A DNA stretch of 37,818 nt from Candidatus Bathyarchaeota archaeon (GCA_022865885.1 JALHSQ010000084.1:1-37818); one strand, 5' to 3'. Positions 14,412-22,065 are shown, counted from the first letter of the stretch. Made by a program: numbers and translations. The notes: generated by a model not told the origin, from the letters alone.

Positions 14412-14819
14412 CTATATCGTTACTGTCTGAGTGCAAACTACCTCGATCGTCAAGTCGGACCCTGCAGTGCTACTTCCTACCTGATCGACATCGAGATCAA
14501 GCCTATCGCCCTCGACTAGAGCCGTGACGTCTGGCGTGTCCGAGTCATCAGTATATGCCCCTGCAGCGATACTTGGCCTTCCTCCCTGAGTCGTGAAGAC
14601 CGTTGTCCCGTTCTTGTTGACATCGCAGATTAGGTTCGCCCCTACGGGCGCAGTTCTAACATAGGCCTTCACTTTCACGATCGTTAGAGCGCATGGTGCG
14701 AGTAGGCTCGGCGCCTTGTTGGTTCCTGTAGCAACAGCTCCGACGATGGCGAAGCTAAGGGTCGTGGTGACTGTGTAGGTGTCGCCTGCAAGAGGAATCT
14801 TTTTGTAAACGTCAACCAT
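14412..14819 (-). CDS. Fibre/decoration protein with MVDV..KI attachment motif (135 aa)
   Basis: It starts MVDVYKKIPLAGD, nearly the same as the fibre gene at 15086-15460 (MVDVFKKILLEGD), so both probably use the same docking peptide. The rest is a beta-sandwich-like domain often seen in virion fibres: SLLAPCALTIVKVKAYVRTA, then GANLICDVNKNGTTVF, GGRPSIAAGAYTDD, LVEGDRLDLDVDQVGSSTAG and LTIEVVCTQTV. The 'NGttvf ... pSIaaG ... GD.l.ldvdqvGs..aG' pattern is common in phage surface proteins. It ends 13 bases before the next gene. The likely role is surface decoration or host contact. Confidence 0.65.
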   Translation of the reverse strand: MVDVYKKIPLAGDTYTVTTTLSFAIVGAVATGTNKAPSLLAPCALTIVKVKAYVRTAPVGANLICDVNKNGTTVFTTQGGRPSIAAGAYTDDSDTPDVTALVEGDRLDLDVDQVGSSTAGSDLTIEVVCTQTVTI

Positions 14820-15079
14820 TAGGCGATGCTCGCTGTTGACTTTCCGTTGCTCTCTGTCTTGGTCTTATCTTCGGTCTGGGCTTCGATTTGAGATTGGAGA
14901 ATTCTATGTTCAATGAGTCGCAACGCGGTTATCACGGTTTCCATTCGATATTGCTTAACGACGTCAGCGATCTCGTCATATAGCTGGCGAACCATGCGCT
15001 GCTCATTAAGCTTGTATTCTGTCTCTAGCTGTGCGAGAAATCCTATGGTAGCCTTAGTTACCTTTTCACTGATTGGCAA
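14819..15079 (-). CDS. Small coiled-coil protein of fibre block (86 aa)
   Basis: An 86-residue helical protein (MPISEKVTKATIGFLAQLETEY; then MVRQLYDEIADVVKQYRMET and ALRLIEHRILQSQIEAQ) with a charged, disordered tail ending STASIA. The heptad-like spacing suggests a coiled coil, perhaps a trimerising or assembly partner for the fibre proteins on either side. Its last codon and the start of the next gene overlap at 14819. The family is unknown. Confidence 0.55.
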   Translation of the reverse strand: MPISEKVTKATIGFLAQLETEYKLNEQRMVRQLYDEIADVVKQYRMETVITALRLIEHRILQSQIEAQTEDKTKTESNGKSTASIA

Positions 15080-15085
15080 ACTCTA

Positions 15086-15460
15086 TCACACCGACGTGCA
15101 CAAGTATGCGTGAGTGTCGCCGGTTTTGAAGTAGACTTTCCCTGCTACCCCCGTCGGATTCGCAGCCTGATTGTCAAGCACTAGGTTATTTGCTTGTTTT
15201 CCGCCGAAATCTATGTTTGCCGTGAACGTTCCTACTGCGTGCTTGTGGTCTGCTCTCGCAAGACTCGTCGACGTGCCATCTGCCGTCGCACCCGTCAACG
15301 CCACAGGGCTCGCTACTCCCACGTTGTGTTTGTGGTCGTCCCTTGACGCTTTAGTTGCTGTTCCTTCTGCAGCGACCTGAACGATAACGTCCAAAGGGTC
15401 TGTGTCGCTTAATTCTGCCGCATCTCCTTCCAACAGAATCTTTTTGAATACGTCAACCAT
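15086..15460 (-). CDS. Fibre protein with DHKH repeats (124 aa)
   Basis: After the docking peptide MVDVFKKILLEGD, two copies of a common fibre repeat are visible: ATKASRDDHKHNVGVASPVAL and TSLARADHKHAVGTF. The 'G.s.s.aR.DHkH.vg' unit is widespread in tail fibres and head fibres and carries the H-x-H pair. The C-terminus, GKVYFKTGDTHAYLC, is shared with the gene at 15463-16038 (GRIVYLTTDDHAYLG) and may be a short folding or capping motif. It is a predicted surface fibre subunit next to the portal gene, probably a homo- or hetero-trimer. Confidence 0.7.
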   Translation of the reverse strand: MVDVFKKILLEGDAAELSDTDPLDVIVQVAAEGTATKASRDDHKHNVGVASPVALTGATADGTSTSLARADHKHAVGTFTANIDFGGKQANNLVLDNQAANPTGVAGKVYFKTGDTHAYLCTSV

Positions 15461-15462
15461 TT

Positions 15463-16038
15463 TTACGTTTCAACTCCCAAGTACGCGTGATCGTCCGTGG
15501 TGAGATACACGATTCTCCCCCTCACGGCAGAAGGAAGAACTGCAACCTGCTCAAGCTGAAAACTCAGCTGATCGCTGGCGCCGTCGAAAGCGTCCGACCC
15601 GCCCTTCACATGCCAGCCGCGATGCTTACCCATGCCGCCACCGCCCAGAAGCGGGATCTCTCGCTTGCGATCCTCAGCCGCCCGCTGCACGGCACGACTA
15701 ATAATCTGATCTGCAGTAAGATTCGCCAGAGTATCGGCGTTAATAGATCCCAGGATGCTAGCGGCGTTATGCTTATGTGTTAAGATCTGCGCCGTAAGGT
15801 CGGTTATCTGTTGCCGAAGGGCTTGAAGATCGTCCGCTGTTGGAACCTGCTCGAATCCAGCGACTTCTTGGGCGTCGTGCGTGTGCCGCTGCGGACTCTG
15901 GGGACATGTCCCAGATGTGGGATGCTCATAGGTTTGGGGTAACTCGGACCGTTTAACGTACTCCCTAAGTTTCTCTTGGAGCGTTTTCTCAAGATTCTTG
16001 AGCTCCTTCCGACGTCGCAATCTAGCTCCGAGGCTCAT
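15463..16038 (-). CDS. Fibre protein with coiled-coil stalk (191 aa)
   Basis: Parts seen in order: basic helix and coiled coil (RRRKELKNLEKTLQEKLREY), a fibre motif QRHTHDAQEVAGFEQVPT, a second coiled coil (DDLQALRQQITDLTAQIL), THKHNAAS, a stretch LTADQIISRAVQRAAEDR, a Gly-rich loop (LLGGGGMGKHRGW) and the shared end motif YLTTDDHAYL. 'HTHda..i.g' is a typical fibre motif. The start overlaps the portal stop by 17 bases, so it is made with portal. A fibre coded right after the portal could be a head or neck fibre rather than a tail fibre. Confidence 0.65.
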   Translation of the reverse strand: MSLGARLRRRKELKNLEKTLQEKLREYVKRSELPQTYEHPTSGTCPQSPQRHTHDAQEVAGFEQVPTADDLQALRQQITDLTAQILTHKHNAASILGSINADTLANLTADQIISRAVQRAAEDRKREIPLLGGGGMGKHRGWHVKGGSDAFDGASDQLSFQLEQVAVLPSAVRGRIVYLTTDDHAYLGVET

Positions 16039-17590
16039 CGAACTCCGACTCCTCGATGGACTCCTCAGTCATTTTGGACCCGTCCTCATCCGTAACCGTC
16101 TTACTAATTTTCTTCCGCTTCGGCTGCTTACCCCTAGAAGCCCTGATCGCCTCGCCAATAGGCTGCAAATCCACCGGCGGGACATCGATGTGCACGTTCA
16201 CAACAGGCTTCTCCGGCGCCTTTTCTTCAGGCCTACTTTCCGCGATTTTGCGCAGCGCCTCCAACCTGAGCTCACGTTCCTCCCTCGCCTCAGCCTTCAC
16301 CCCAACCATAGCCCCCACAGGTGCAAGAGTCGCACTCATAACCGCCCCCTTCCCAGCATCAGCCGGATAACCCAGCGCCGCCATAGCCCACGCGGGACTA
16401 ATCACGCCATGCTCAATCTCAGCCATCATCTTCGCGCTCAAAGCCGTCTTATCTGCCTCTTTCAGAGGACGCCAAACCATCTTCACATTGACGCTTTCGC
16501 CGACTAACGAGAAGATCCCGCTCTCGTGCATGCGCTTCAAGACCCGCTGATAATCACGAACCTCAGCCTCAAGCAGCCGCTCCTGGTACTCAGCAGTCGC
16601 CATCGTGCTAGTTCCGCCGAAGCCCAAAGCCACGTCGGGCACGCCAAGGCCAGCAATCAAGTTCTGACGGAAATGCGCTAGTAGAGGCTCAATCGTCTGG
16701 CGCCCACCGACGCTGGCGCTTTGGTAAACCTCTTGAATCGTGAGAATCCCATCGTGGAAAATGTCCTCGCCAGACTTCCGATCTACTATTCCCTGCTTAT
16801 TCTTCTTGAAAGTCGCTTCGTCCACGGGATTATCCTTGTCGCCAATCTGAATAGCGAGCAGCGGTTCACCGCGCCTGCGAGCGATGAGCGGCAGCTTCTC
16901 CTCCATGTAAAGCAAAGCTTTCACGGTTGGCAAGACGTTGCGAAGAGTTGAAGTGCCAAACAACTCGTGCGGCGCCGCATTAACCTTCAGATGGATTATC
17001 TCTTCGGGCTTGAAGCTTTCCCGCTCATTCATCTTACTAGAGTACACGTACTGAGTAACTAGCCCTTTAGAGTCCAGTTTCGCACCCATCCGGGATGGAT
17101 TCAAAGCCCTGAGCTTCCGCACGCCCCCTTCCTTGGTTTTCTGCCAGTACATGTTGCCAAAAATCAAAGCCAACAGGGATCCGTCGCGGATCACCGTGTC
17201 CGCCTGAAGCTCACGCAGTAGATCGTCAACCTTAGTTTTGCTTGCTTCGCTCTCACTTTCGAGATCGTAGCCCATCTGCCAAATCATACTATGCTTAATG
17301 TCCACCGCACGGTGAACATGCGAGACATAGTTGTAAGCGTCAAAATAATCCTGAAAATCGTTGATGTCGTCAGGATAAGATGCGTCAAGGCTCGAAGTGC
17401 TAATCTTCGCGGCCGTCGCAGGATTAACCGAAGCCTCAATGAATTTGGCATCCGTTAAGCCCTTCCGTATGGTGCCATAAACAAACTGCTGGTCACTACT
17501 ACCGATGAGTTGTGCTCCTCGATCACGCGAGTCGCCACCGCTTACCTCCACGATGCCTTTCAGCTTCTTGCGCCTAAACCTGTCGAACAT
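16022..17590 (-). CDS. Portal protein (522 aa)
   Basis: The 522-residue protein fits the HK97-type portal family: VYGTIRKGLTDAKFIEASVNP, AYNYVSHVHRAVDIKHSMIW (wing start), LIFGNMYWQKTKEGGVRKLRALNPSRMG, EEIIHLKVNAAPHELFGTSTLRNV (the conserved 'iiHlk......fG.s.l..v' motif), MEEKLPLIARRRGEP, then the long stem helix region with ATAEYQERLLEAEVRDYQRV, and a charged C-terminal tail. Portals form the dodecameric vertex used for packaging. It sits after the large terminase, as expected, with one extra gene between. The start overlaps the YkgJ-like gene by 17 bases. Confidence 0.9.
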   Translation of the reverse strand: MFDRFRRKKLKGIVEVSGGDSRDRGAQLIGSSDQQFVYGTIRKGLTDAKFIEASVNPATAAKISTSSLDASYPDDINDFQDYFDAYNYVSHVHRAVDIKHSMIWQMGYDLESESEASKTKVDDLLRELQADTVIRDGSLLALIFGNMYWQKTKEGGVRKLRALNPSRMGAKLDSKGLVTQYVYSSKMNERESFKPEEIIHLKVNAAPHELFGTSTLRNVLPTVKALLYMEEKLPLIARRRGEPLLAIQIGDKDNPVDEATFKKNKQGIVDRKSGEDIFHDGILTIQEVYQSASVGGRQTIEPLLAHFRQNLIAGLGVPDVALGFGGTSTMATAEYQERLLEAEVRDYQRVLKRMHESGIFSLVGESVNVKMVWRPLKEADKTALSAKMMAEIEHGVISPAWAMAALGYPADAGKGAVMSATLAPVGAMVGVKAEAREERELRLEALRKIAESRPEEKAPEKPVVNVHIDVPPVDLQPIGEAIRASRGKQPKRKKISKTVTDEDGSKMTEESIEESEFDEPRS

Positions 17591-18056
17591 TAGCTTCCCA
17601 ACGACCCAGATTCAAATTGTAAACCTTACGAGCGCTCCTCAGCAACGGCAAAACAGTCGTGAAGTACGCTTTCCCATGGGCCAACTGCCCAGGAGGCCAC
17701 ATGATCTTGTATCGGTTCGAATCTTGCCGCAACGATTCACACTCGCCTAAACCGCTAGGCATAAGAGGGAAAGCACGGCACAGCGCCGGCCTCCACTCAT
17801 AAATCTTGCACTGGTTAGTAGCCTTGTCCAGGAACGGGCAAACGGACTCGGCGAACTGCCAAAGCGTAACAGAGAAACCGTTACTCGCTAAAGGCACAAG
17901 ATGCATGTTCACGGCTCGCCGTGAGGCCAAGATCTCAAGCCTCTGCTTCTCCCTGCCCGTTACGGCGGCCCCAAACTTCTTGCCAACGAGATTTTTGCAG
18001 CATTCGCCGCAGGAAAGGCAACGCCAATACTTCGAAAACTTCTGCAAACTCAACAT
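17574..18056 (-). CDS. YkgJ-type cysteine-cluster protein (160 aa)
   Basis: The family signature is complete: RCLSCGECCKNL near residue 12, then VCPFLDKATNQCKIYEWRPALCRAFPL in the middle. This C-x2-C-x2-CC ... CPfl....C.iY..RP..CR.fP pattern defines the YkgJ (UPF0153) family, thought to bind zinc or an Fe-S cluster; some members are linked to protein modification, but the role is unclear. It lies between large terminase and portal and overlaps the portal start by 17 bases, so it is wired into the packaging genes. That location is unusual. It could be a virion assembly factor, a redox protein or passenger cargo. Confidence 0.85.
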   Translation of the reverse strand: MLSLQKFSKYWRCLSCGECCKNLVGKKFGAAVTGREKQRLEILASRRAVNMHLVPLASNGFSVTLWQFAESVCPFLDKATNQCKIYEWRPALCRAFPLMPSGLGECESLRQDSNRYKIMWPPGQLAHGKAYFTTVLPLLRSARKVYNLNLGRWEANVRQV

Positions 18057-18059
18057 TCG

Positions 18060-19463
18060 CTATTTATCTCCGACACTCCCGAAATCCACGTGACCCGCAA
18101 CAATCGGATGCTTCACAGCGCCATACACGCCAAGGGCCACGCTCCAGAACACGTCGTCGTGCCCGTTCTCCGGGTGACTAAACTTCACGTGCCCCGTCTT
18201 CAGCAGCTCGTACCTCTCGACGTTAAGCTCAGCCGTCAAATCAAGATCCCTCGGCTTGTTAGCAGGAACATACGGAATCCGCACGCCGCCGGCGCGCATC
18301 TTCTCACGCAGAATCGTTGCCATCTCCTCCTTCGACTGAAGAGTAAAGGTCACGCCGGTAACGTTGCCAAGGCCGCACTTCTTCATGTCCTCAACAATGT
18401 AGTCCCCGACGCCGGTGCAGTCAACGTACACCTGCCGAATGACTTTCCAGCGATCCACGATGCTCTTGATGTAACCGATAACTGAGGCATACTCCGTTTT
18501 CAAGGGGAACCTGTGGACGTGAACAAGCCGGAGCATGTTATCATTACTTCGCTCAAGCACTGAAACAACACTTGCGTCCTGGTGCTTACCCAGATCACAG
18601 CCCACGTAGAACATGCCAGACGCAAGATCGCTGAACTCAAGCAGGTTCAATTCGCTCTCGATGCACTGCACGATAAGGCTCTGGGGCAGCCAAGCATCAG
18701 CATCCTCGACAAACTCGCTATAGAACTCTCTTCGGAACCTCTCTTCAGGCAGTTCCTCACGCATCTGGTCAATGAAGCTCTGCTTAATCAAGCCGGCCCT
18801 AACGACGTCCTCGCAAGTCACTACGTGCTGCTTGAAGTCTTTGCTGTTGCACATGCGGTAGAAGACGCTATCGCGGCTCCAAGGCGTTGAGGAAGCTACG
18901 AGTGTGCCATCAGTTGTCGCCAGCATGGGGTAGAGAACATTGTAGAACACGAGTTGGTCTTCGCGGAAGAACGCCGCTTCATCACAGATCACTTGATGAG
19001 CTGTGTATCCCCTCAATAGTTGGGGCGAGTTTGGAAGAATAACGATTCTCGATGAATTCGTGAACCTAACTACTGTCCGTTGCTGCTTGCAAATCAGAGT
19101 CCTGCGCTTGTTCGCTGGCAGACTGGCGAGGTAGTCCTGAATTCTGTCGCCCATAATCATGGACTGTCTTAGTGATGGCGCTACGACCAAGCTGAGGGTC
19201 TTCTCATGGCTTAGTGCGTACCATATGGCTCTTAGGGCGATAGTGGTTGTTTTGCCCGCTTGCCTGCTCCACCGGATAACGATACGCTTTGACTGGTCCC
19301 GGAGAAGGGCAGCTTGATATTGTGTGGCAACGAAGTTGAATAGGGATTTCGCGAAGTCAACAGGGTCTGAAGGCAACGATTCCTCAGCGTTATCAGCTTC
19401 TTCTCGCAGGATTTGAGCTTCCTGTTCCAGCCTCTTGATTTTTCCTTCGAGCTTTTGCCTCAT
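18060..19463 (-). CDS. Terminase large subunit (467 aa)
   Basis: An ATPase-nuclease that packages DNA. I chose ATG 19463 (MRQKLEGK), with GGAAAGG upstream. Seen in order: a coiled-coil N-terminus, Walker A SRQAGKTTT (residues about 66-73), adenine motif region WYALSHEKTLSLVVAPS, Walker B QVICDEAAFF (about 157-165) and the coupling motif ASSTPWSRD. The RNase H-type nuclease follows: GCDLGKHQDAS (Asp290), VYVDCTGVGD (Asp348/354) and NGHDDVFWS (Asp436/437). All key acidic residues are present, so it should be active. It overlaps the small terminase candidate upstream. Confidence 0.93.
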   Translation of the reverse strand: MRQKLEGKIKRLEQEAQILREEADNAEESLPSDPVDFAKSLFNFVATQYQAALLRDQSKRIVIRWSRQAGKTTTIALRAIWYALSHEKTLSLVVAPSLRQSMIMGDRIQDYLASLPANKRRTLICKQQRTVVRFTNSSRIVILPNSPQLLRGYTAHQVICDEAAFFREDQLVFYNVLYPMLATTDGTLVASSTPWSRDSVFYRMCNSKDFKQHVVTCEDVVRAGLIKQSFIDQMREELPEERFRREFYSEFVEDADAWLPQSLIVQCIESELNLLEFSDLASGMFYVGCDLGKHQDASVVSVLERSNDNMLRLVHVHRFPLKTEYASVIGYIKSIVDRWKVIRQVYVDCTGVGDYIVEDMKKCGLGNVTGVTFTLQSKEEMATILREKMRAGGVRIPYVPANKPRDLDLTAELNVERYELLKTGHVKFSHPENGHDDVFWSVALGVYGAVKHPIVAGHVDFGSVGDK

Positions 19464-19752
19464 CAACAATCCTTTCCAGCACGTCAATCCGCTTGGCTAT
19501 CTGCTGTTCGTCAAAACCGGAGGCGACACTGTTAATCGTCTGGGCAACGTAGGAAGCCACCCTGCTCCATTTTTCCCGCTCAGGCAAACCCAGGCCTTCG
19601 CTTTTAGCGTTCTTGCAAGCCAAATCAAAAACTTCCTCAAGCCGCTCCAAGAGCTGCTCACGAATCCTCCGAGTATCCACCCGCAGAATACGCTTGCAAG
19701 CCTCAAGTCGCACATGTATTGAAAAGATGCGTGTCCGACCCGTCATCTTCAC
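19393..19752 (-). CDS. Terminase small subunit candidate (119 aa)
   Basis: A 119-residue, highly helical, basic protein (RLEACKRILRVDTRRIREQLLERLEEVF ... KRIDVLERIVDEAKARRK) directly upstream of, and overlapping, the large terminase. Size, helical make-up and position fit a small terminase, which binds viral DNA and forms a ring, but I see no diagnostic helix-turn-helix. It could instead be another DNA-binding protein of the packaging operon. The ATG at 19752 has GTAGGGTGAAG just upstream, which carries a weak ribosome site. Confidence 0.6.
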   Translation of the reverse strand: MKMTGRTRIFSIHVRLEACKRILRVDTRRIREQLLERLEEVFDLACKNAKSEGLGLPEREKWSRVASYVAQTINSVASGFDEQQIAKRIDVLERIVDEAKARRKNQEAGTGSSNPARRS

Positions 19753-19753
19753 C

Positions 19754-19990
19754 CTACCCCCTCCCCCCTACGCGCTGAAAACTGCCTTCCCCACGAGAAT
19801 CAGCCAAGACCTCACCCTTCACAACGTCCGGCACAAGACCGACGTCAACAGATTCAGCCAGCAACCCGAGAACATCTGAACGCGAAAGCCTGGACACTGC
19901 CTCGCAAACACGCTTATCATAAAAACAGTTAGCGAACAGAATATTGCGAATACGTCTGAGCTGCAGTCTCTTTTCGCTTCGTTTGTGCAT
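19754..19990 (-). CDS. Small basic protein opening the late operon (78 aa)
   Basis: The frame holds MHKRSEKRLQLRRIRNILFA from ATG 19990, then VSRLSRSDVLGLLAESVDVG and a Gly-rich tail; an alternative TTG lies eight codons earlier (20014). The product is basic at the start and helical. Its stop is followed almost at once by the small terminase ATG, so it probably belongs to the same operon and is its first gene. No family is recognised. It may be DNA-binding by charge only. An overlapping frame in the same stretch is less convincing. Confidence 0.45.
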   Translation of the reverse strand: MHKRSEKRLQLRRIRNILFANCFYDKRVCEAVSRLSRSDVLGLLAESVDVGLVPDVVKGEVLADSRGEGSFQRVGGRG

Positions 19991-20116
19991 AGAATCAGCT
20001 CTTGCGCCACTCAAAGGCGGCGAAGAACAGTCCTCGCTACACTCCGGTTGCTGGTTCAGGGATTGAGCTTGGGTGTTTAAGAATTAGCGAGAAACTAGAC
20101 GGCTAGGTAGCCATTT

Positions 20117-20162
20117 GCTTAGTTATATAGTGCCTTAGCCCCCAGTAATTCTTGGAGAAAGC
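20117..20162 (+). promoter_or_regulatory. TATA box and leader of RHH mini-gene
   Basis: TTATATAG at 20123-20130 resembles an archaeal TATA box. A start about 25 bases on gives a very short leader ending in TTGGAGAAA, a ribosome site for the gene at 20163. The stretch 19991-20162 separates the minus-strand late operon from plus-strand genes and is the likely late/early control region. Confidence 0.5.
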
Positions 20163-20291
20163 GTGTTGCCCAGCCTTTCCATCTACATTCGCCAAGCCAA
20201 TTATGAACGGCTAAGGAAAACAGCAGAAAAGAAGGGCAAGACGATAGGACAAATAATAAATAGGTTAATTGAAGAAAGCCTCGACAACTAA
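20163..20291 (+). CDS. RHH mini-repressor candidate (42 aa)
   Basis: This is too short for standard ORF lists but convincing. From GTG 20163 it reads MLPSLSIYIRQANYERLRKT, then AEKKGKTIGQIINRLIEESL and DN. This is a complete ribbon-helix-helix unit: a beta strand (LSIYIR), helix A (NYERLRKTAEKKG), a turn, and helix B (IGQIINRLIEESL). RHH dimers bind DNA through the strand. TATA and ribosome sites lie upstream (20117-20162). TTG at 20166 is an equally spaced alternative start. It is the first plus-strand gene facing away from the late operon, the classic place for a lysogeny regulator. Confidence 0.7.
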   Translation: MLPSLSIYIRQANYERLRKTAEKKGKTIGQIINRLIEESLDN

Positions 20292-20439
20292 GTTTTGATG
20301 CATGATTGCGCGCGACAAATCCCACGCTATTTTCAACATGAAAGTGCGAGGGGTGGGGGGTGTACGTTCTCACTAAGCCGAAAACCCTCTTTGAAGACTA
20401 GACTATTCAACGGCAAGAAAAAACTCTCCAGTGACACAC
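20292..20439. other. Gap with no clear gene
   Basis: These 148 bases hold no convincing coding sequence. A TGCGCGCGAC motif at about 20308 and a G-rich run (GAGGGGTGGGGGGTG, about 20349-20363) are the only features seen. The neighbouring genes converge here, so it may hold terminators. Confidence 0.35.
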
Positions 20440-20985
20440 TTAGAGGCATTCACTAATAGTGCAACAGAACAGTTTTTCCCCACGGACACGTCTATTATGT
20501 AATTGACACATTCCAGATGGTTCTCTCGAACGGACAATGGTCGCATTGCATCTGGGACATCTAAATGTTGAAGGGCAGCCATTCTCACGGATTTGTTTTC
20601 TCAATATTTCAGTCGTCGAAAGTGTGCCTTGCTTAAGCATCGAATACTCAGAAGGTGTAAGCACAAAATCTAGTTTCGGAAAGAATCTTGAGAAAGTTCG
20701 TTGGCAGCTCGGACATTTTATCATCAGGGAACTTAACCTAGTGAGATGGGGACAAAGCTGCATCTTAGAGTCTATGTTGATTCTGGTAGGTTGGTTCGGT
20801 CTCTCGATTATAGACGCTTTTGAACCAGTCCACGACGGAATGGAGGTGCTGTGTCGGCGAATCTCCTCATTCTCTATTTCCCTTTCTCGACGCTTCTTTT
20901 GGTCATCCAACAAAACGTAAGCAATTGGGATGCCAAACATACAAAGAATGAAGAGTATCCCTGCAATAGTGCCTTCATTTGCCAT
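20440..20985 (-). CDS. Membrane-anchored zinc-ribbon protein (181 aa)
   Basis: The N-terminus is one transmembrane segment (TIAGILFILCMFGIPIAYVLL) followed by a highly charged stretch (DDQKKRREREIENEEIRR). The cytoplasmic part has two Cys pairs, IKCPSCQRTFSRFFPK and FRCPRCNATIVRSRE, making a zinc-ribbon-like module, and a Cys-rich end (LFCCTISECL). I do not recognise a family. It is transcribed against its plus-strand neighbours; CTATAATTAG about 65 bases upstream is a possible TATA box. Function may involve membrane-linked sensing or regulation (guess). Confidence 0.6.
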   Translation of the reverse strand: MANEGTIAGILFILCMFGIPIAYVLLDDQKKRREREIENEEIRRHSTSIPSWTGSKASIIERPNQPTRINIDSKMQLCPHLTRLSSLMIKCPSCQRTFSRFFPKLDFVLTPSEYSMLKQGTLSTTEILRKQIRENGCPSTFRCPRCNATIVRSREPSGMCQLHNRRVRGEKLFCCTISECL

Positions 20986-21221
20986 TTCGTCTCACTTGTC
21001 TTTCGTTCTCTAGATAGATTCAATCAAATCTACTAACAGGTCCATCTAATTATAGCTTCGAAGACAAAAAGCTAGCGTGCGCTACAAGCAGATTAGCGGT
21101 AGCGACTACAAGAAGATATGGCAGATGCTATCTGGTTATACATGAGCTTGCGGTTGACTAAGTTGCAGCAAATTAAGGTGACGATAACTGAGCTGAAAAC
21201 AGTCATTTAGAAGTGTAAGAA
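20986..21221. other. Divergent intergenic region
   Basis: It holds the likely promoter of the minus-strand membrane/zinc gene (minus CTATAATTAG near 21048-21056) and the leader of the plus-strand gene at 21222. No RNA gene or clear repeat was found. Confidence 0.35.
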
Positions 21222-21782
21222 TTGGTGAATCAGAATCTGCAAGACGGAATATTCTCAGAATTGAAGAGGGTTTTCGGAAACAGCAATGTGAAAAGAGAAT
21301 GGGATGTTGCCAAGAATTCAGGAGACGCTTATACTAGAGAACTATACTGCCCGAGAATAGATTATGCTGTTGGACCGTTTAACATTGACGCTGGCATCCA
21401 TCAGAGCGACAAATCAATCAACGGATACTATCATTTGTATCGAGATTTTCTTATGGGGCTTCACTTAAGAAGCGGCATCCATGGGGCCCTCGAACCAAAC
21501 CACAATCCACGATGCTTTCTGGCGGTAGAACTAGAAAACAAAACATCTAAGAAACACAGAATTGGTAGCCTGATCAATGCGTCTGCAATGGGGAAAATCG
21601 GGATAATAGTTGCCTCTGACAGCAAAGTTTTCCAATCTTACGTCAAGATTAAGAGATATTTGGAATTTCTTGAAGGAGTAGGTAAAATTCAGATAGCTCC
21701 AAGAAATGTCATTATGCTCACAGAAGCAGATTTCGTTGAAGCATTAAGAGATCGAAGACAGTCTGCCGCTCAAAACAGGTAG
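21222..21782 (+). CDS. Possible PD-(D/E)XK-type nuclease (186 aa)
   Basis: Unrecognised by name. Features suggest a restriction-type nuclease core: an N-terminal helix (DGIFSELKRVFGNSNVKREWDV), CPRIDYAVGPFNIDAGI with candidate metal-binding Asp, then RCFLAVELENKTSKKHRIGS with an acidic/basic pair like E-x-E-N-K, followed by a helix (LINASAMGKIGIIVASD). Such order, D ... (D/E)-x-(K/N), occurs in PD-(D/E)XK enzymes. It starts at TTG 21222 (GTG 21225 is possible). It lies upstream of a restriction-modification unit and may belong to it. The nuclease call is tentative. Confidence 0.45.
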   Translation: MVNQNLQDGIFSELKRVFGNSNVKREWDVAKNSGDAYTRELYCPRIDYAVGPFNIDAGIHQSDKSINGYYHLYRDFLMGLHLRSGIHGALEPNHNPRCFLAVELENKTSKKHRIGSLINASAMGKIGIIVASDSKVFQSYVKIKRYLEFLEGVGKIQIAPRNVIMLTEADFVEALRDRRQSAAQNR

Positions 21783-21873
21783 TCTTAGTGTAGTACATGA
21801 GCTAGAACCTGCGCAATGAGGTATTCGAGAGCATGTCTGTTCTTGCTGCTATTTCTGATTATTCATAGGCAGA

Positions 21874-21904
21874 CTATAAAAACGTATAACAGACATAACT
21901 GTTA
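21874..21904 (+). promoter_or_regulatory. Promoter and RHH operator of R-M unit
   Basis: CTATAAAAAC at 21874-21883 is a good TATA box. Right behind it, 21887-21904 reads TAACAG ACATAA CTGTTA, a six-base inverted repeat covering the expected transcription start and ending 12 bases before the ATG of the RHH gene. This layout fits self-repression by that RHH protein. Confidence 0.6.
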
Positions 21905-21915
21905 CAGGCGTTGAA

Positions 21916-22065
21916 ATGGCCAAAGAGGTAACCACTGCCAGAATATCAACAGAGCTCAGGGATAAGCTTAAGAAACTAGGTGCCAAAGGAGAGACTTACG
22001 AAGACGTTATTCAGAGGCTTGTCGCAATAGCCCAGAAAAATGAAAAAAAGGGAGAGAGAAGTTGA
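21916..22065 (+). CDS. RHH controller of R-M unit (49 aa)
   Basis: A short gene missed by length filters. From ATG 21916 it reads MAKEVTTARISTELRDKLKK, then LGAKGETYEDVIQRLVAIAQ and KNEKKGERS. The strand TTARIST, helix A (ELRDKLKKLGAKG) and helix B (TYEDVIQRLVAIAQ) make a full RHH fold. A TATA box and a perfect inverted repeat lie upstream. Its TGA overlaps the TTG start of the methyltransferase (TTGA), so the two are co-translated. The likely role is to control methyltransferase level, as C proteins (of the HTH type) do in other systems. Confidence 0.75.
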   Translation: MAKEVTTARISTELRDKLKKLGAKGETYEDVIQRLVAIAQKNEKKGERS

